From: Granulosicoccaceae sp. 1_MG-2023
GTDB lineage: Bacteria; Pseudomonadota; Gammaproteobacteria; Granulosicoccales; Granulosicoccaceae
Direction of reading: 5' to 3'
Length of the DNA stretch: 42,681 bases
Assembly: GCA_030546905.1 (NCBI GenBank)
Contig: JAUOPI010000029.1
Span: forward strand, 1 to 42,681
The notes beneath the pieces were generated by a model. The model had not been told where the DNA came from. It did no database searches and saw only the letters and a program-made list of their open reading frames with translations. Below are positions 1-7,987 of the stretch, piece by piece. The position numbers and the translations under genes are program-made. Positions within the stretch are counted from its first letter, which is position 1. Each line of letters begins with the position of its first letter.

Positions 1-30
1 GGGGGGGGGGGCGCACCCCCCCCGCCCCCG
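1..30. repeat. G/C homopolymer hairpin at window edge
   Basis: Eleven G residues, a CGCA spacer and eight C residues could fold into a hairpin of about 8 bp, followed by more C-rich sequence. It lies 10 bp past the stop codon of the BCCT gene. It may be a real GC hairpin terminator remnant, or an assembly or sequencing artefact at a contig end; the sequence alone cannot decide. Confidence 0.5.
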
Positions 31-39
31 CGAGGGACA

Positions 40-1638
40 TCAGACCGGATGCGTGGCCTTGTAGCGACGCAGGCCAATCAGCAGGCTGAAGCACATCACA
101 ATCAGCACCAGCGTAAACGGCAGTCCGGTGGATACCGTCATGGCCTGCAAGGCGCTGAGCGCTTCGGTGCCGCCAACCAGTAGCAGCGTTGCAGCAACCA
201 GACCTTCGAAGACAGCCCAGAAAACGCGCTGCGGCACAGGCGCATCAAGCTTGCCGCCGGCGGTGATAATGTCGATCACCAGAGAGCCTGAATCCGATGA
301 GGTCACAAAGAAGACCAGCACCAGCACTATACCCACCAGCGAAAGCAGGCTCGACCAGGGGAAGCCTTCAACCATCTTAAAGAGCTTCACTTCCTGTGCC
401 GCCGAGGCAACCGGTGCAGCCGCGTCGGCAATCACCTGGCTGATGGCAGCCCCGCCGAAGGTACCCATCCAGATCGCGCACAGCACGGTCGGGATAATAA
501 TCACGCAGAGAATAAACTCACGCACGGTACGGCCACGGGACACACGGGCGATAAACATGCCGACAAACGGCGACCAGGAAACCCACCAGGCCCAGTAAAA
601 CGCAGTCCAGCCCTGCAGGAAGTTCACATCCTCCCGACCGAACGGCGATGCCAACGGAATCAGCTCACGGGCATAAGAGACCATGCCGGTACCGATCGTG
701 GAGAAAATCTCAGACGTCGGACCGAAGATCAGGACACACACCAGCAACAGCAGCGCCAGCCCCATATTGATCTCGGACAGCACTTTGACACCGCCGTCCA
801 GACCACGGATCACCGACACCAACGCAATACTGGTAATCACCGTGATCAAGACCACCGTGGCGACCTGCCCTGTACCCCAGCCATACAGATAGTTCAATCC
901 GGCCAGTGCCTGCGTTGCGCCGAAACCCAATGACGTGGCCAGACCAAACAAGGTCGCAAATACCGCCAGCACGTCAACGATATGCCCGGGCCAGCCCCAC
1001 ACGCGATCACCCAGCAGCGGGAAGAAGGCCGAACGCAATGTCAGCGGCAGGTTGTAGTTAAAGGCAAAGAATGCCAACGCCAGCGCCACGGCTGAATAGA
1101 TCGCCCAGGGGTGCAGTCCCCAGTGGAAGATCGTCGCGGCCATGGCGAGCTCTTTCGCCGCTGCCACATCGCCCGCGGCCCCGCCCAGCGGCGCCCAGTC
1201 GGTGCGCACACCGGCCTCAACGCTGGTGCCACCCATGGATGACGCGAAATGCGACATGGGTTCGGAGACACCGAAGTACATCAGGCCTATGCCCATACCG
1301 GCGGCGAACAACAGCGCGAACCAGCCGATATAGCCGAAATCAGGCTTCGCGTCTTTGCCACCGAGACGGATCTTACCCAAGGGCGAGATCGCCAGACCCA
1401 GCGCAAACACCACGAACAAATTACCGGCGGAGAGGAAGAACCAGTCAAAATTGCTGGTAATCGCCGGCCGCAGCCAACCAAAAAACTCGGCTGCCTCGGT
1501 CTGAAACATCAGAGTCAGCACCACAAAAGCCACGATGGCCAGGCCTGAAACCCCGAAAACCGGGTTGTGAATATCCATACCTAAGAGGTTGACGTTGTCC
1601 TGTCCCACCTCATAGTCGGTCTTCATTTCTTTATGCAT
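40..1638 (-). CDS. BCCT family betaine/choline/carnitine transporter
   Basis: Cation- or proton-coupled uptake of a quaternary-ammonium osmolyte (glycine betaine, choline or carnitine type) across the inner membrane. The 532-aa protein has about 12 hydrophobic segments, the BCCT glycine-rich stretch GMGIGLMYFGVSEP and the Trp-rich segment FYWAWWVSWSPFVGMFIARVS. It lacks the long C-terminal regulatory tail of BetT-type members. The ATG at 1638 is chosen because AGGAG lies 5 nt upstream; the reading frame stays open further upstream, but those residues do not look like a transporter N terminus. The GMGIG form suggests sodium coupling, as in BetP, but this is inference. The upstream region has palindromes that could be an operator. 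The substrate cannot be assigned. Confidence 0.93.
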   Translation of the reverse strand: MHKEMKTDYEVGQDNVNLLGMDIHNPVFGVSGLAIVAFVVLTLMFQTEAAEFFGWLRPAITSNFDWFFLSAGNLFVVFALGLAISPLGKIRLGGKDAKPDFGYIGWFALLFAAGMGIGLMYFGVSEPMSHFASSMGGTSVEAGVRTDWAPLGGAAGDVAAAKELAMAATIFHWGLHPWAIYSAVALALAFFAFNYNLPLTLRSAFFPLLGDRVWGWPGHIVDVLAVFATLFGLATSLGFGATQALAGLNYLYGWGTGQVATVVLITVITSIALVSVIRGLDGGVKVLSEINMGLALLLLVCVLIFGPTSEIFSTIGTGMVSYARELIPLASPFGREDVNFLQGWTAFYWAWWVSWSPFVGMFIARVSRGRTVREFILCVIIIPTVLCAIWMGTFGGAAISQVIADAAAPVASAAQEVKLFKMVEGFPWSSLLSLVGIVLVLVFFVTSSDSGSLVIDIITAGGKLDAPVPQRVFWAVFEGLVAATLLLVGGTEALSALQAMTVSTGLPFTLVLIVMCFSLLIGLRRYKATHPV

Positions 1639-1961
1639 TACTTCTCCTGTATTCATCCGATCGGCGGTTTGCGGCTGGGAACGCACCGACAGCGTTTGCA
1701 AAAGGCCCTCAGGGGCCAAACACAAACCGGATCGGAAGGCGGACACAACGCAGTGCGTTGCAGATCTGAACAGGCCCGCCGGACGGGCCTGAATTGACAT
1801 AGGCGGCGGCAGCAACTGCTGCTAAACTCGCCTATCGCTTGATGTGTGCCTTCTCGCTGACACAGCAAAATATACGGAAAAACCGGCATAGCCGGCCAAT
1901 CCGCGCACTACCCTAGACGATTTACAAGCCGCCCTGCAAGGCGATAGAGATAAAACCGAGA
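1639..1961. other. Divergent intergenic region with three inverted repeats
   Basis: This 323-bp gap separates the BCCT gene (-) from the LpxR-like gene (+). It contains a 15-bp palindrome at 1746-1760 (arms CAACGCA/TGCGTTG, 1-nt spacer), a hairpin at 1771-1791 (arms CAGGCCCG/CGGGCCTG, 5-nt loop) and GCAGCA-AC-TGCTGC at 1809-1822. The first two lie about 110-150 bp upstream of the transporter start and could be an operator and a leader hairpin. No convincing -35/-10 pair and no gene was seen. Confidence 0.6.
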
Positions 1962-3071
1962 ATGCCGCCCGCCCGGAAAGCCCTCAATTGCCTACTCTGT
2001 GCCCTGCTTCTCTGCAGCCCACGGGCGCAGGCCGACGACAGCACGCTGCCGCGTGACTCGGCCTGGCTACTGGCCGCCAATCAGGCGCGTCATCTGCGCG
2101 ATGCGGCCAAGTTCCGCTTTGAGATGGACAATGATATTGCCTTCGGCTCGGACAATCAGTTCAGCAACGGTTGGGGCTTGCGGATTTTCACCGCCCGCGC
2201 CCACAGCTGGGATACGCTGGACGGCCCGCCGGCCTGGTCGCTCGAATTCGGCAAACACTTCCCCGGTCTGAACGGCGCGCATTTGCAGGTGCGCACCGGC
2301 TTTGCGGTCGGCCAGATCATCAACACGCCCTCGGATATCGAACGCACCGAGCTGATCGAAAACGATGTGCCCTACGTGGGCCTGTTGGCAGGCCAGATGA
2401 GCTGGATGGCGTTCAGCGATCTTGACCTGCGTGCGGTGGAGATGACCCTCGGCACGCTCGGGCAAGCCTCGCTCGGCGAACAGGGCCAGAATCTGATTCA
2501 CAGCTGGACCGGGTCCGATATCGCCCGCGGCTGGGCCAATCAGGTCAACGATGAGGTGGTCTTCAATCTCAATTACGTCAGCAAAGACAAAATCACCGGC
2601 TCACAGACATCGGGCAGAAACTGGGATTTGGCACTCAGCCGCGGCTGGGCGCTGGGGACAATTTTCACCCATGTCGAGGCCGGTCTGGACATACGATTCG
2701 GGCGCAATATGCCGGGCGGTTTTGCCAGCACGCCGGAGATTATGGGGCGCTCGATCAGTCACGACGCCACCCTGCCCCCGCCCATACGCAATAAGGGCTC
2801 GCTTTACGGCTCGCTGAGCCTGAGTGCCAATTACTTTTTCCACCACTTGTTACTGGACGGATCGCTGCTCAGTACGCGCCACGGTAAGTGGGTCGAGCGC
2901 TATAAGCTGATCGGCACCGCCAATCTCGGTTTTCATTATGAAAGGCCTGAATGGGCGCTGCACCTGCAGTGGGTCAACACCACGGATACCGTGCGGGTCG
3001 ATGAGCTGCCGAACAACGGAGACAAGATGAACCGCTTTTTGTCACTGATGCTGGAATGGAAGATCCAATGA
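1962..3071 (+). CDS. LpxR-like lipid A deacylase family outer-membrane protein
   Basis: A member of the LpxR family (DUF2219). Its best-known member removes the 3'-acyloxyacyl chain from lipid A at the outer membrane. The 369-aa product starts with a signal peptide (about residues 1-24, cleaved after RAQA). It then shows the family N-terminal signature with the DND catalytic neighbourhood (EMDNDIAFGSDNQFSNGW) and the block with conserved Glu and His (LGEQGQNLIHSW), followed by GWANQ and alternating beta-strand segments. Length fits the family. The ATG at 1962 has only a weak purine stretch before it. The stop overlaps the start of the next gene by 4 nt (ATGA), so the two are probably translated together. 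Substrate and activity are inferred from the family. Confidence 0.85.
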   Translation: MPPARKALNCLLCALLLCSPRAQADDSTLPRDSAWLLAANQARHLRDAAKFRFEMDNDIAFGSDNQFSNGWGLRIFTARAHSWDTLDGPPAWSLEFGKHFPGLNGAHLQVRTGFAVGQIINTPSDIERTELIENDVPYVGLLAGQMSWMAFSDLDLRAVEMTLGTLGQASLGEQGQNLIHSWTGSDIARGWANQVNDEVVFNLNYVSKDKITGSQTSGRNWDLALSRGWALGTIFTHVEAGLDIRFGRNMPGGFASTPEIMGRSISHDATLPPPIRNKGSLYGSLSLSANYFFHHLLLDGSLLSTRHGKWVERYKLIGTANLGFHYERPEWALHLQWVNTTDTVRVDELPNNGDKMNRFLSLMLEWKIQ

Positions 3072-3613
3072 GACGGCATGGCTACCGCTATGCCGCGAGC
3101 TGCTTACTCGGGTATGCGTTGCTGACGGGCCCGGCCGGCGCGGCCGCCCCGACCCCGCTTAATGTGGACGGCTTCTACGGCGGGCTGAAGGTGGCCTATT
3201 TTGACCCTGAAATGGACAAGCTGGACGAGCAGAACTTCGACGGCCCTGACAATGCCGGCTTTGTACTGGGCTATGAGAGGCGCTATGAGGCAGGCTACGG
3301 CGGTGCCGAGCTGACCTACTCGACCAGCTTTCTCGACGGCTCAATCGACAGCGGCCCGGTGTCGGCCAACACCTTCGGTGTTTTCGCCGTCTACCGCACC
3401 ATCGAATCGCGCCGCGTGCACACCGGCCCTTATCTGAAACTCAAAGCCGGGGCCTATCACTACGATGCCGAAATCGGTGACCAATCCGAGTCCGCCAGTA
3501 CGGCGGCTTTTGGCATCGGCTTCGGCATCAATATGTACGTGGTCAGATTCGAGCTGGAATTGCTGGTCCCTGAAAAAGACCTGCAATACGTCTCATTTCA
3601 TATTCTGTTCTGA
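3068..3613 (+). CDS. Small outer-membrane beta-barrel protein
   Basis: A 181-aa protein with a signal peptide (ends near GPAGAAA) and a mature start DGFYGGLKVAYFDP that resembles the first strand of small OMP_b-brl porin-like barrels. Alternating aromatic and polar strands follow, and the C terminus is an aromatic strand ending in Phe (VSFHILF), the usual BamA recognition signal. I place the start at the ATG at 3068, inside the LpxR stop (ATGA overlap), with GGAAGA upstream; an in-frame ATG at 3056 would add four residues. Function is unknown. Coupling to the LpxR-like gene suggests an envelope partner role, which is inference. Confidence 0.75.
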   Translation: MRRHGYRYAASCLLGYALLTGPAGAAAPTPLNVDGFYGGLKVAYFDPEMDKLDEQNFDGPDNAGFVLGYERRYEAGYGGAELTYSTSFLDGSIDSGPVSANTFGVFAVYRTIESRRVHTGPYLKLKAGAYHYDAEIGDQSESASTAAFGIGFGINMYVVRFELELLVPEKDLQYVSFHILF

Positions 3614-3631
3614 TTGGCGCAAGCGGACCGC

Positions 3632-4768
3632 TCAGGCGCGGCGGCGCTTTTGCTGTACATAGGCCCAAAGCACATCAAGACAGGACGCGCCCAGTCGCGA
3701 GGCGCGCTCCGGTGACCAGCCCTGCAAGGAATCGGGCCTGTCAGCGGTATCCTTAAACGGCATTTCCAGCGTCATCGCCAGACAGGCAAAATGGTGGGCG
3801 ATGTAGTTGGAACACATCCCCAGGTTGGCGGTGCCCGGTGCATTGGCAGGATAGCCGTGGGTGGTCTGAAAATCCGGATTGATCGCCTGATAGGTCTGAC
3901 GGAAGAAATTCAGCTCCGCGTCGCGTTCCTCATTCCAGCCGGGAATCCCCTGGGTGCCGGCAATAAAGTTATACGGCAAGGCTTCATCACCGTGGACATC
4001 CAGACTCAGCGCGACACCAGTCTGCTGCATACGTTCGCGCACGTAAAGCACTTCGGGACTGGTTTCAGGATTGGCGTTTTCCCATTCACGGTTGAGATTG
4101 GCGCCGGCGGCATTGGTGCGCAGATGCCCGCGGCGACTGCCGTCGGGATTCATATTCGGCACCACGTAAAACGTCACCTCGTCCAGCAAGGCCTTGGCAA
4201 CAGCATCGTCTTCATCGAGCAAACGCCCGAGAAAGCCTTCCATCCACCACTCGGCCATGGTCTCACCGGGATGCTGACGGGCAATCACCCAGTACGGCAG
4301 GCGTGCGGCATCGGGCTCACCGACCACCAGCAGATCCATATCCTGCCCGTCGAGGGTTTCGCCAAGCACCTCCAGCGAGGCCAGCGGCGATTCCTGCGCG
4401 GCCGCCACCAGATCGGCGTGACGTTCCATCGGATAAGGCGCGAAGTAAGCGTAATAGACGCTGTCATTGAGCGGCATATGCTCAATCCACAGCTCACCGT
4501 CCTCATAGCGGCTATCCACGCGAAACCAGAATTCGCGGTCATAGGAGGCCACCGCGCGGTAGTTTTCCCAACCGGCCGGATAGGCCGCGCCGGCGGCGTT
4601 GGTGATCACAAAGCGGCATTCGAGGTCTTTGACCCCGGAGGCACGGAAGTGGAACCACTGGTAGAAATCGGACTGATTGTCTTTGCGGATCGCCAAACGC
4701 ACATTGGCCGGATCGCTGCAATCGAGGCAGTCGATATTGCCACTGTCAAAACCGGTGGAGATTTTCAT
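3632..4768 (-). CDS. M14 metallocarboxypeptidase, cytosolic CCP/AGBL-like
   Basis: A zinc carboxypeptidase of the M14 family. The zinc ligands are H166 and E169 in QHPGET and H259 in DVHG. The substrate-binding Asn-Arg pair is NLNRE (226-227), with NPDG before it, and the catalytic Glu is E335 in TLEMPF. An N-terminal beta-sandwich of about 130 residues (FYQWFHFR, WENY, WFRV) precedes the catalytic domain. This layout is typical of cytosolic carboxypeptidases (CCP, AGBL, M14D). No signal peptide is visible, so it is probably cytoplasmic. Eukaryotic relatives trim C-terminal or side-chain glutamates; the bacterial substrate is unknown. It lies 96 bp downstream of ppk2 with its own sigma-70-like promoter. 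Confidence 0.9.
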   Translation of the reverse strand: MKISTGFDSGNIDCLDCSDPANVRLAIRKDNQSDFYQWFHFRASGVKDLECRFVITNAAGAAYPAGWENYRAVASYDREFWFRVDSRYEDGELWIEHMPLNDSVYYAYFAPYPMERHADLVAAAQESPLASLEVLGETLDGQDMDLLVVGEPDAARLPYWVIARQHPGETMAEWWMEGFLGRLLDEDDAVAKALLDEVTFYVVPNMNPDGSRRGHLRTNAAGANLNREWENANPETSPEVLYVRERMQQTGVALSLDVHGDEALPYNFIAGTQGIPGWNEERDAELNFFRQTYQAINPDFQTTHGYPANAPGTANLGMCSNYIAHHFACLAMTLEMPFKDTADRPDSLQGWSPERASRLGASCLDVLWAYVQQKRRRA

Positions 4769-4807
4769 ACGCCGTGCGCCCCTGAAGTGTTAAACAAACT
4801 AAGGGCT

Positions 4808-4836
4808 ATTATCCGGCCCGCACCGGCGCCGGACAA
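4808..4836 (-). promoter_or_regulatory. Sigma-70-like promoter for the M14 gene
   Basis: On the minus strand, TTGTCC (4831-4836), a 17-nt spacer and GATAAT (4808-4813) form a good promoter. The predicted transcription start is about 30 nt before the ATG at 4768. The spacer is GC-rich and contains part of a CCGGC/GCCGG dyad. Confidence 0.55.
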
Positions 4837-4864
4837 GAGCCCCCTGGTCAACGGGACGTTTTGC

Positions 4865-5950
4865 TTAGCTGTCGCTGGCCAGATTGGCGCGACCGACGAT
4901 CAGCGGATCGACCGCCTGGATGTTGTCGAGATCTTTGCCTTCGTAGTGCATTTTGTGCAGCACATAACGCATGGCATTCAGACGCGCGCGTTTTTTACAG
5001 TTGGATTTGACCACGGTCCACGGCGCTTCGGCGGTATCCGTGTGGTAGAACATGGCCTCTTTGGCCTCGGTGTAATCGTCCCATTTATCCAGCGAGGCCA
5101 GATCGATGGGGCTGAGTTTCCACTGTTTGAGGGGGTGGATCTCACGCTCTTTAAAACGGCGGCGCTGTTCTTCACGGCTGACCGAGAACCAGAATTTGAT
5201 CAGGGTGATACCGCTGTTGACCAGATGCCGCTCAAACTCGGGCACCTGACGCATGAATTCGTTGTATTCAGCGTCGGTACAAAATCCCATCACACGCTCA
5301 ACACCGGCCCGGTTATACCAGGAACGGTCAAACAGCACGATCTCGCCCTTGGACGGCAGGTGTTTGATATAGCGTTGAAAATACCACTGACCGGCTTCTT
5401 CTTCGGTGGGTTTTTCCAGCGCCACAACACGCGAGCCACGCGGGTTGATGTGTTCCATAAAGCGCTTGATGGTACCGCCCTTGCCTGCCGCATCGCGCCC
5501 TTCAAAGACAATCACCAGACGCTGGCCGGTTTCTCTGATGTGCGCCTGCAATTTCAGCAGCTCAACCTGCAGTCGGTATTTTTGCTTTTCGTAGACTTTG
5601 CGCGAGAGACGGTTTTTGTAGGGATAAACCGCCGAACGCCAGTTATCCACCAGTTCTTCGTTGGGGTCAGGCTTGTTACTTTTATCGTCCTCACCCCGCC
5701 AGCGTGTCAGGGCAACACGCAAGGCTTCGGCATCGTCGGGAGAAGCACCGGCCAGGATCGAGTCGAGTGTTTTGACCACGGCGGCGGCATCCACCGGGGT
5801 TGGCTTGGTGTGATCGAGAATATCTTCAGCCGCACTCAATTGTGAATCCTGCGCCTCGGACACCGCCTTCAGAACGGAATAGGCTTCAACGCCTTCCGCG
5901 GCCGGAGCGTTATCACGATTTGTCTTGTCTGATTTGGCTTCATTGCCCAT
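4865..5950 (-). CDS. ppk2: Polyphosphate kinase 2
   Basis: PPK2 transfers phosphate between inorganic polyphosphate and nucleoside diphosphates, usually making NTP from polyP. The kinase domain covers about residues 105-350, with Walker A GRDAAGKGGT (151-160), Walker B/lid LFDRSWYNRAGVE (D208, R209) and the family segment FWFSVSREEQRRRFKER. The first 100 residues are an acidic, alanine-rich extension of unknown role. One PPK2 domain of this length fits class I. The start at 5950 has GGGAGG upstream. A 10-bp inverted repeat flanks the -30 to -70 region and may regulate it. PolyP metabolism fits the DHH phosphoesterase and PHA genes elsewhere in the window. Confidence 0.95.
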   Translation of the reverse strand: MGNEAKSDKTNRDNAPAAEGVEAYSVLKAVSEAQDSQLSAAEDILDHTKPTPVDAAAVVKTLDSILAGASPDDAEALRVALTRWRGEDDKSNKPDPNEELVDNWRSAVYPYKNRLSRKVYEKQKYRLQVELLKLQAHIRETGQRLVIVFEGRDAAGKGGTIKRFMEHINPRGSRVVALEKPTEEEAGQWYFQRYIKHLPSKGEIVLFDRSWYNRAGVERVMGFCTDAEYNEFMRQVPEFERHLVNSGITLIKFWFSVSREEQRRRFKEREIHPLKQWKLSPIDLASLDKWDDYTEAKEAMFYHTDTAEAPWTVVKSNCKKRARLNAMRYVLHKMHYEGKDLDNIQAVDPLIVGRANLASDS

Positions 5951-5971
5951 TTTGCTTACAACCTCCCGTGC

Positions 5972-6018
5972 TTTGCCATAAAACTGTCATCTCATCATGT
6001 TTCGGCCCTTATGGCAAA
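5972..6018. repeat. Inverted repeat upstream of ppk2
   Basis: Arms TTTGCCATAA (5972-5981) and TTATGGCAAA (6009-6018) are perfect complements separated by 27 bp, lying 22-68 bp upstream of the ppk2 start. The position fits two operator half-sites or a leader hairpin. The regulator is unknown. Confidence 0.6.
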
Positions 6019-6048
6019 AAATCCACCAAATTTGTAGGGGTAATCTGC

Positions 6049-7056
6049 TCAGTTCTGATCCCAACGGAACAGCTTTGATCCCAACGCCAGAAACAAAGCA
6101 CTGAGCACGGCCAGAAAAATCAGATGATGGGCAATGCCGGCCAGCCCGGCACCGTCGATCATAATCGCCCGCGCGCCTTCGGTTACATGGGTCAAAGGGA
6201 ACAGCCAGGCCAGTTTCTGCAGCCACGGGTGCGCCCCTTCCATGCTGAACCAAACCCCCGAAAGCAGCATCATCGGCCAGGTCAGCATATTCAGCAGACC
6301 ACCGGCCAGTTCCTCACTGGACGTGCGCGCCGCCACCACCAGACCAAGACTGATCAGACAGATCGCACCCAGAGCAAACAACAGAAACAGATTCAGGTAG
6401 CTGCCGTTCATGGTGAAGCGCAGAAAGTAATTGGTGCCGGCATAAACCGCCGAGCTGATCAGCAGAATCAACCAGAGCCGCGAGGCGACCTGCGCGGCCA
6501 GAAACTCAAACGCAGTCAGCGGGGTTGCCTTGAGACGTTTGAGCATCCCGTTCTTGCGGTAACGGACAATCACATAGCCGACCCCGAACAGGCTGGCGAA
6601 CATGACATTCATACCCATCACGCCGGGAATCACCCAATCCACATAGCGCACCGCGCGGCTGCTGACCGACTCTTTGACAAAATCCGCACCACCGGTGCCG
6701 GCCAGAACCCGTTCGAGCATATAGCCGTTGGTGTTGGTTTCGTTGATCAGGTAGCGGCGCTGATCCAGATCGATCAGCATATCCACCAGATGCCGCTCGA
6801 CCTTGAGCTGCGCCTCTTCGCGCGAGCCGGCGTCGATAAACTGAATATGCTGAGTGGCGAAGAAATCCGGCAAGGCCGCCTCATTGACGGCCGGCAACAC
6901 CAGCACCTTATAAAGGGTTTTGTTGTCATCGCTGAAGGCAAAGGTCAGCGCCACCACCAGCATCACGGGGAAGATGACATTCCAGGCCCAGGACGAGGTA
7001 TCGCGGAAAAATTCGCGGTTGCGCGCCATAAATACGGCAAGAAAGTGATTCAGCAT
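6049..7056 (-). CDS. ABC-2 type transporter permease
   Basis: Inner-membrane permease subunit of an ABC exporter. The 335-aa protein has one N-terminal transmembrane segment (WNVIFPVMLVVALTFAF), a non-cytoplasmic domain of about 130 residues, and five C-terminal transmembrane segments. These include the ABC2_membrane features YRKNGMLKRLKATPLTAFEFL and LTWPMMLLSGVWFSMEG. Its ATG shares one base with the stop of the upstream ATPase gene (TGATG), so the two are translationally coupled. The cargo cannot be read from the sequence; relatives export sodium, drugs or small lipids. Confidence 0.9.
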   Translation of the reverse strand: MLNHFLAVFMARNREFFRDTSSWAWNVIFPVMLVVALTFAFSDDNKTLYKVLVLPAVNEAALPDFFATQHIQFIDAGSREEAQLKVERHLVDMLIDLDQRRYLINETNTNGYMLERVLAGTGGADFVKESVSSRAVRYVDWVIPGVMGMNVMFASLFGVGYVIVRYRKNGMLKRLKATPLTAFEFLAAQVASRLWLILLISSAVYAGTNYFLRFTMNGSYLNLFLLFALGAICLISLGLVVAARTSSEELAGGLLNMLTWPMMLLSGVWFSMEGAHPWLQKLAWLFPLTHVTEGARAIMIDGAGLAGIAHHLIFLAVLSALFLALGSKLFRWDQN

Positions 7057-7940
7057 CAGTGACGCAACTCCCGTCCGGTCAGTTCAAGGAACAGATCCTC
7101 AAGATTGCGCTCGCGGATCTTGAGTTTCTCCAGCGAGATACCCGCACCGAGCAACTGCGCCAGCGTGGCATTCACATCCTGCGAGGCAATCTCCAGCAGC
7201 CCGTCATGCTCACGGCAAGTGCCCAGCGCATCCCGCAGCGAGGCCGGCACCAGCCCGCACGGCAGGGTCAGGATCACATCGCCGAAACAGCTGTCGAGCA
7301 AGTCCCGCGGACTGCCCTGAGCGATGATTTTGCCGTGGTCCATAAACACCAGCTCATCACACAGCTGGTAAGCCTCATCCATATAATGGGTGGTCAGCAC
7401 CACCGTCTTGCCTTCGGCTTTGATCTGTTTCACCAGATCCCAGAAATTGCGCCGCGCCTGCGGGTCCAGGCCGGTGGTCGGCTCATCGAGGAAAACGATA
7501 TCGGGATCGTTGACCAGCGCAATAGCCAGCAGCAGACGCTGACGCTGACCGCCGGACAGACGCCGCACGTCACGTTCGAGATACTCACCCAGCGCGCACT
7601 GGCGGATCAGCGAGTCGATATCACGGGTGGTCGGGTAAAACGCAGCAAACATCTGCAGCGCCTCGCGCACCTTCATAAAATCCTGCAAGGCGGTGGACTG
7701 AAACATAATCCCCGCCCGCCGGCGGAATTCATCACCGAGCGGTTTGCCGCGATAGAGAATGTCGCCCGAGGTCGGCGTCACAATGCCCTCAAGCATCTCC
7801 ACGGTGGTCGTCTTACCGGCCCCGTTAGGCCCGAGGAGTCCGAAGCAACGACCGCCGTCGATGGTCAAATCTATACCGTCGACCGCACACAGCGTGTCGT
7901 AGGTTTTACACAGTTTGCGCACTTCCAGCAAAGCCGTCAT
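7056..7940 (-). CDS. ABC transporter ATP-binding protein
   Basis: ATPase partner of the downstream permease. It shows Walker A GPNGAGKTTT, a Q-loop in the MFQSTALQDF segment, signature LSGGQRQR, Walker B IVFLDEPTTGLDP and the switch His in LTTHYMDEA. A C-terminal region of about 70 residues follows, as in CcmA/NatA-type exporters. I place the start at the ATG at 7940 (MTALLEV), with GGGGAG a few nt upstream; an in-frame ATG at 7973 would add 11 Arg/Pro-rich residues lacking family character. It is divergent from the sirtuin gene with under 110 bp between the starts. Confidence 0.94.
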   Translation of the reverse strand: MTALLEVRKLCKTYDTLCAVDGIDLTIDGGRCFGLLGPNGAGKTTTVEMLEGIVTPTSGDILYRGKPLGDEFRRRAGIMFQSTALQDFMKVREALQMFAAFYPTTRDIDSLIRQCALGEYLERDVRRLSGGQRQRLLLAIALVNDPDIVFLDEPTTGLDPQARRNFWDLVKQIKAEGKTVVLTTHYMDEAYQLCDELVFMDHGKIIAQGSPRDLLDSCFGDVILTLPCGLVPASLRDALGTCREHDGLLEIASQDVNATLAQLLGAGISLEKLKIRERNLEDLFLELTGRELRH

Positions 7941-7987
7941 CCGCTCTCCCCGCCCCGGCCGATGCCGCGGCACGCAAAAATGGCGGT

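Noticed and set aside
3791-5845. 684-codon open frame on the plus strand
   Set aside because: It lies wholly antisense to the M14 carboxypeptidase and ppk2 genes, whose motifs are clear; its translation is rich in His/Ile/Gly without domains. A high-GC antisense artefact.
5984-6001. Pho-box half-site CTGTCAT upstream of ppk2
   Set aside because: Only one half matches, the second repeat is absent and the orientation is opposite to the gene.
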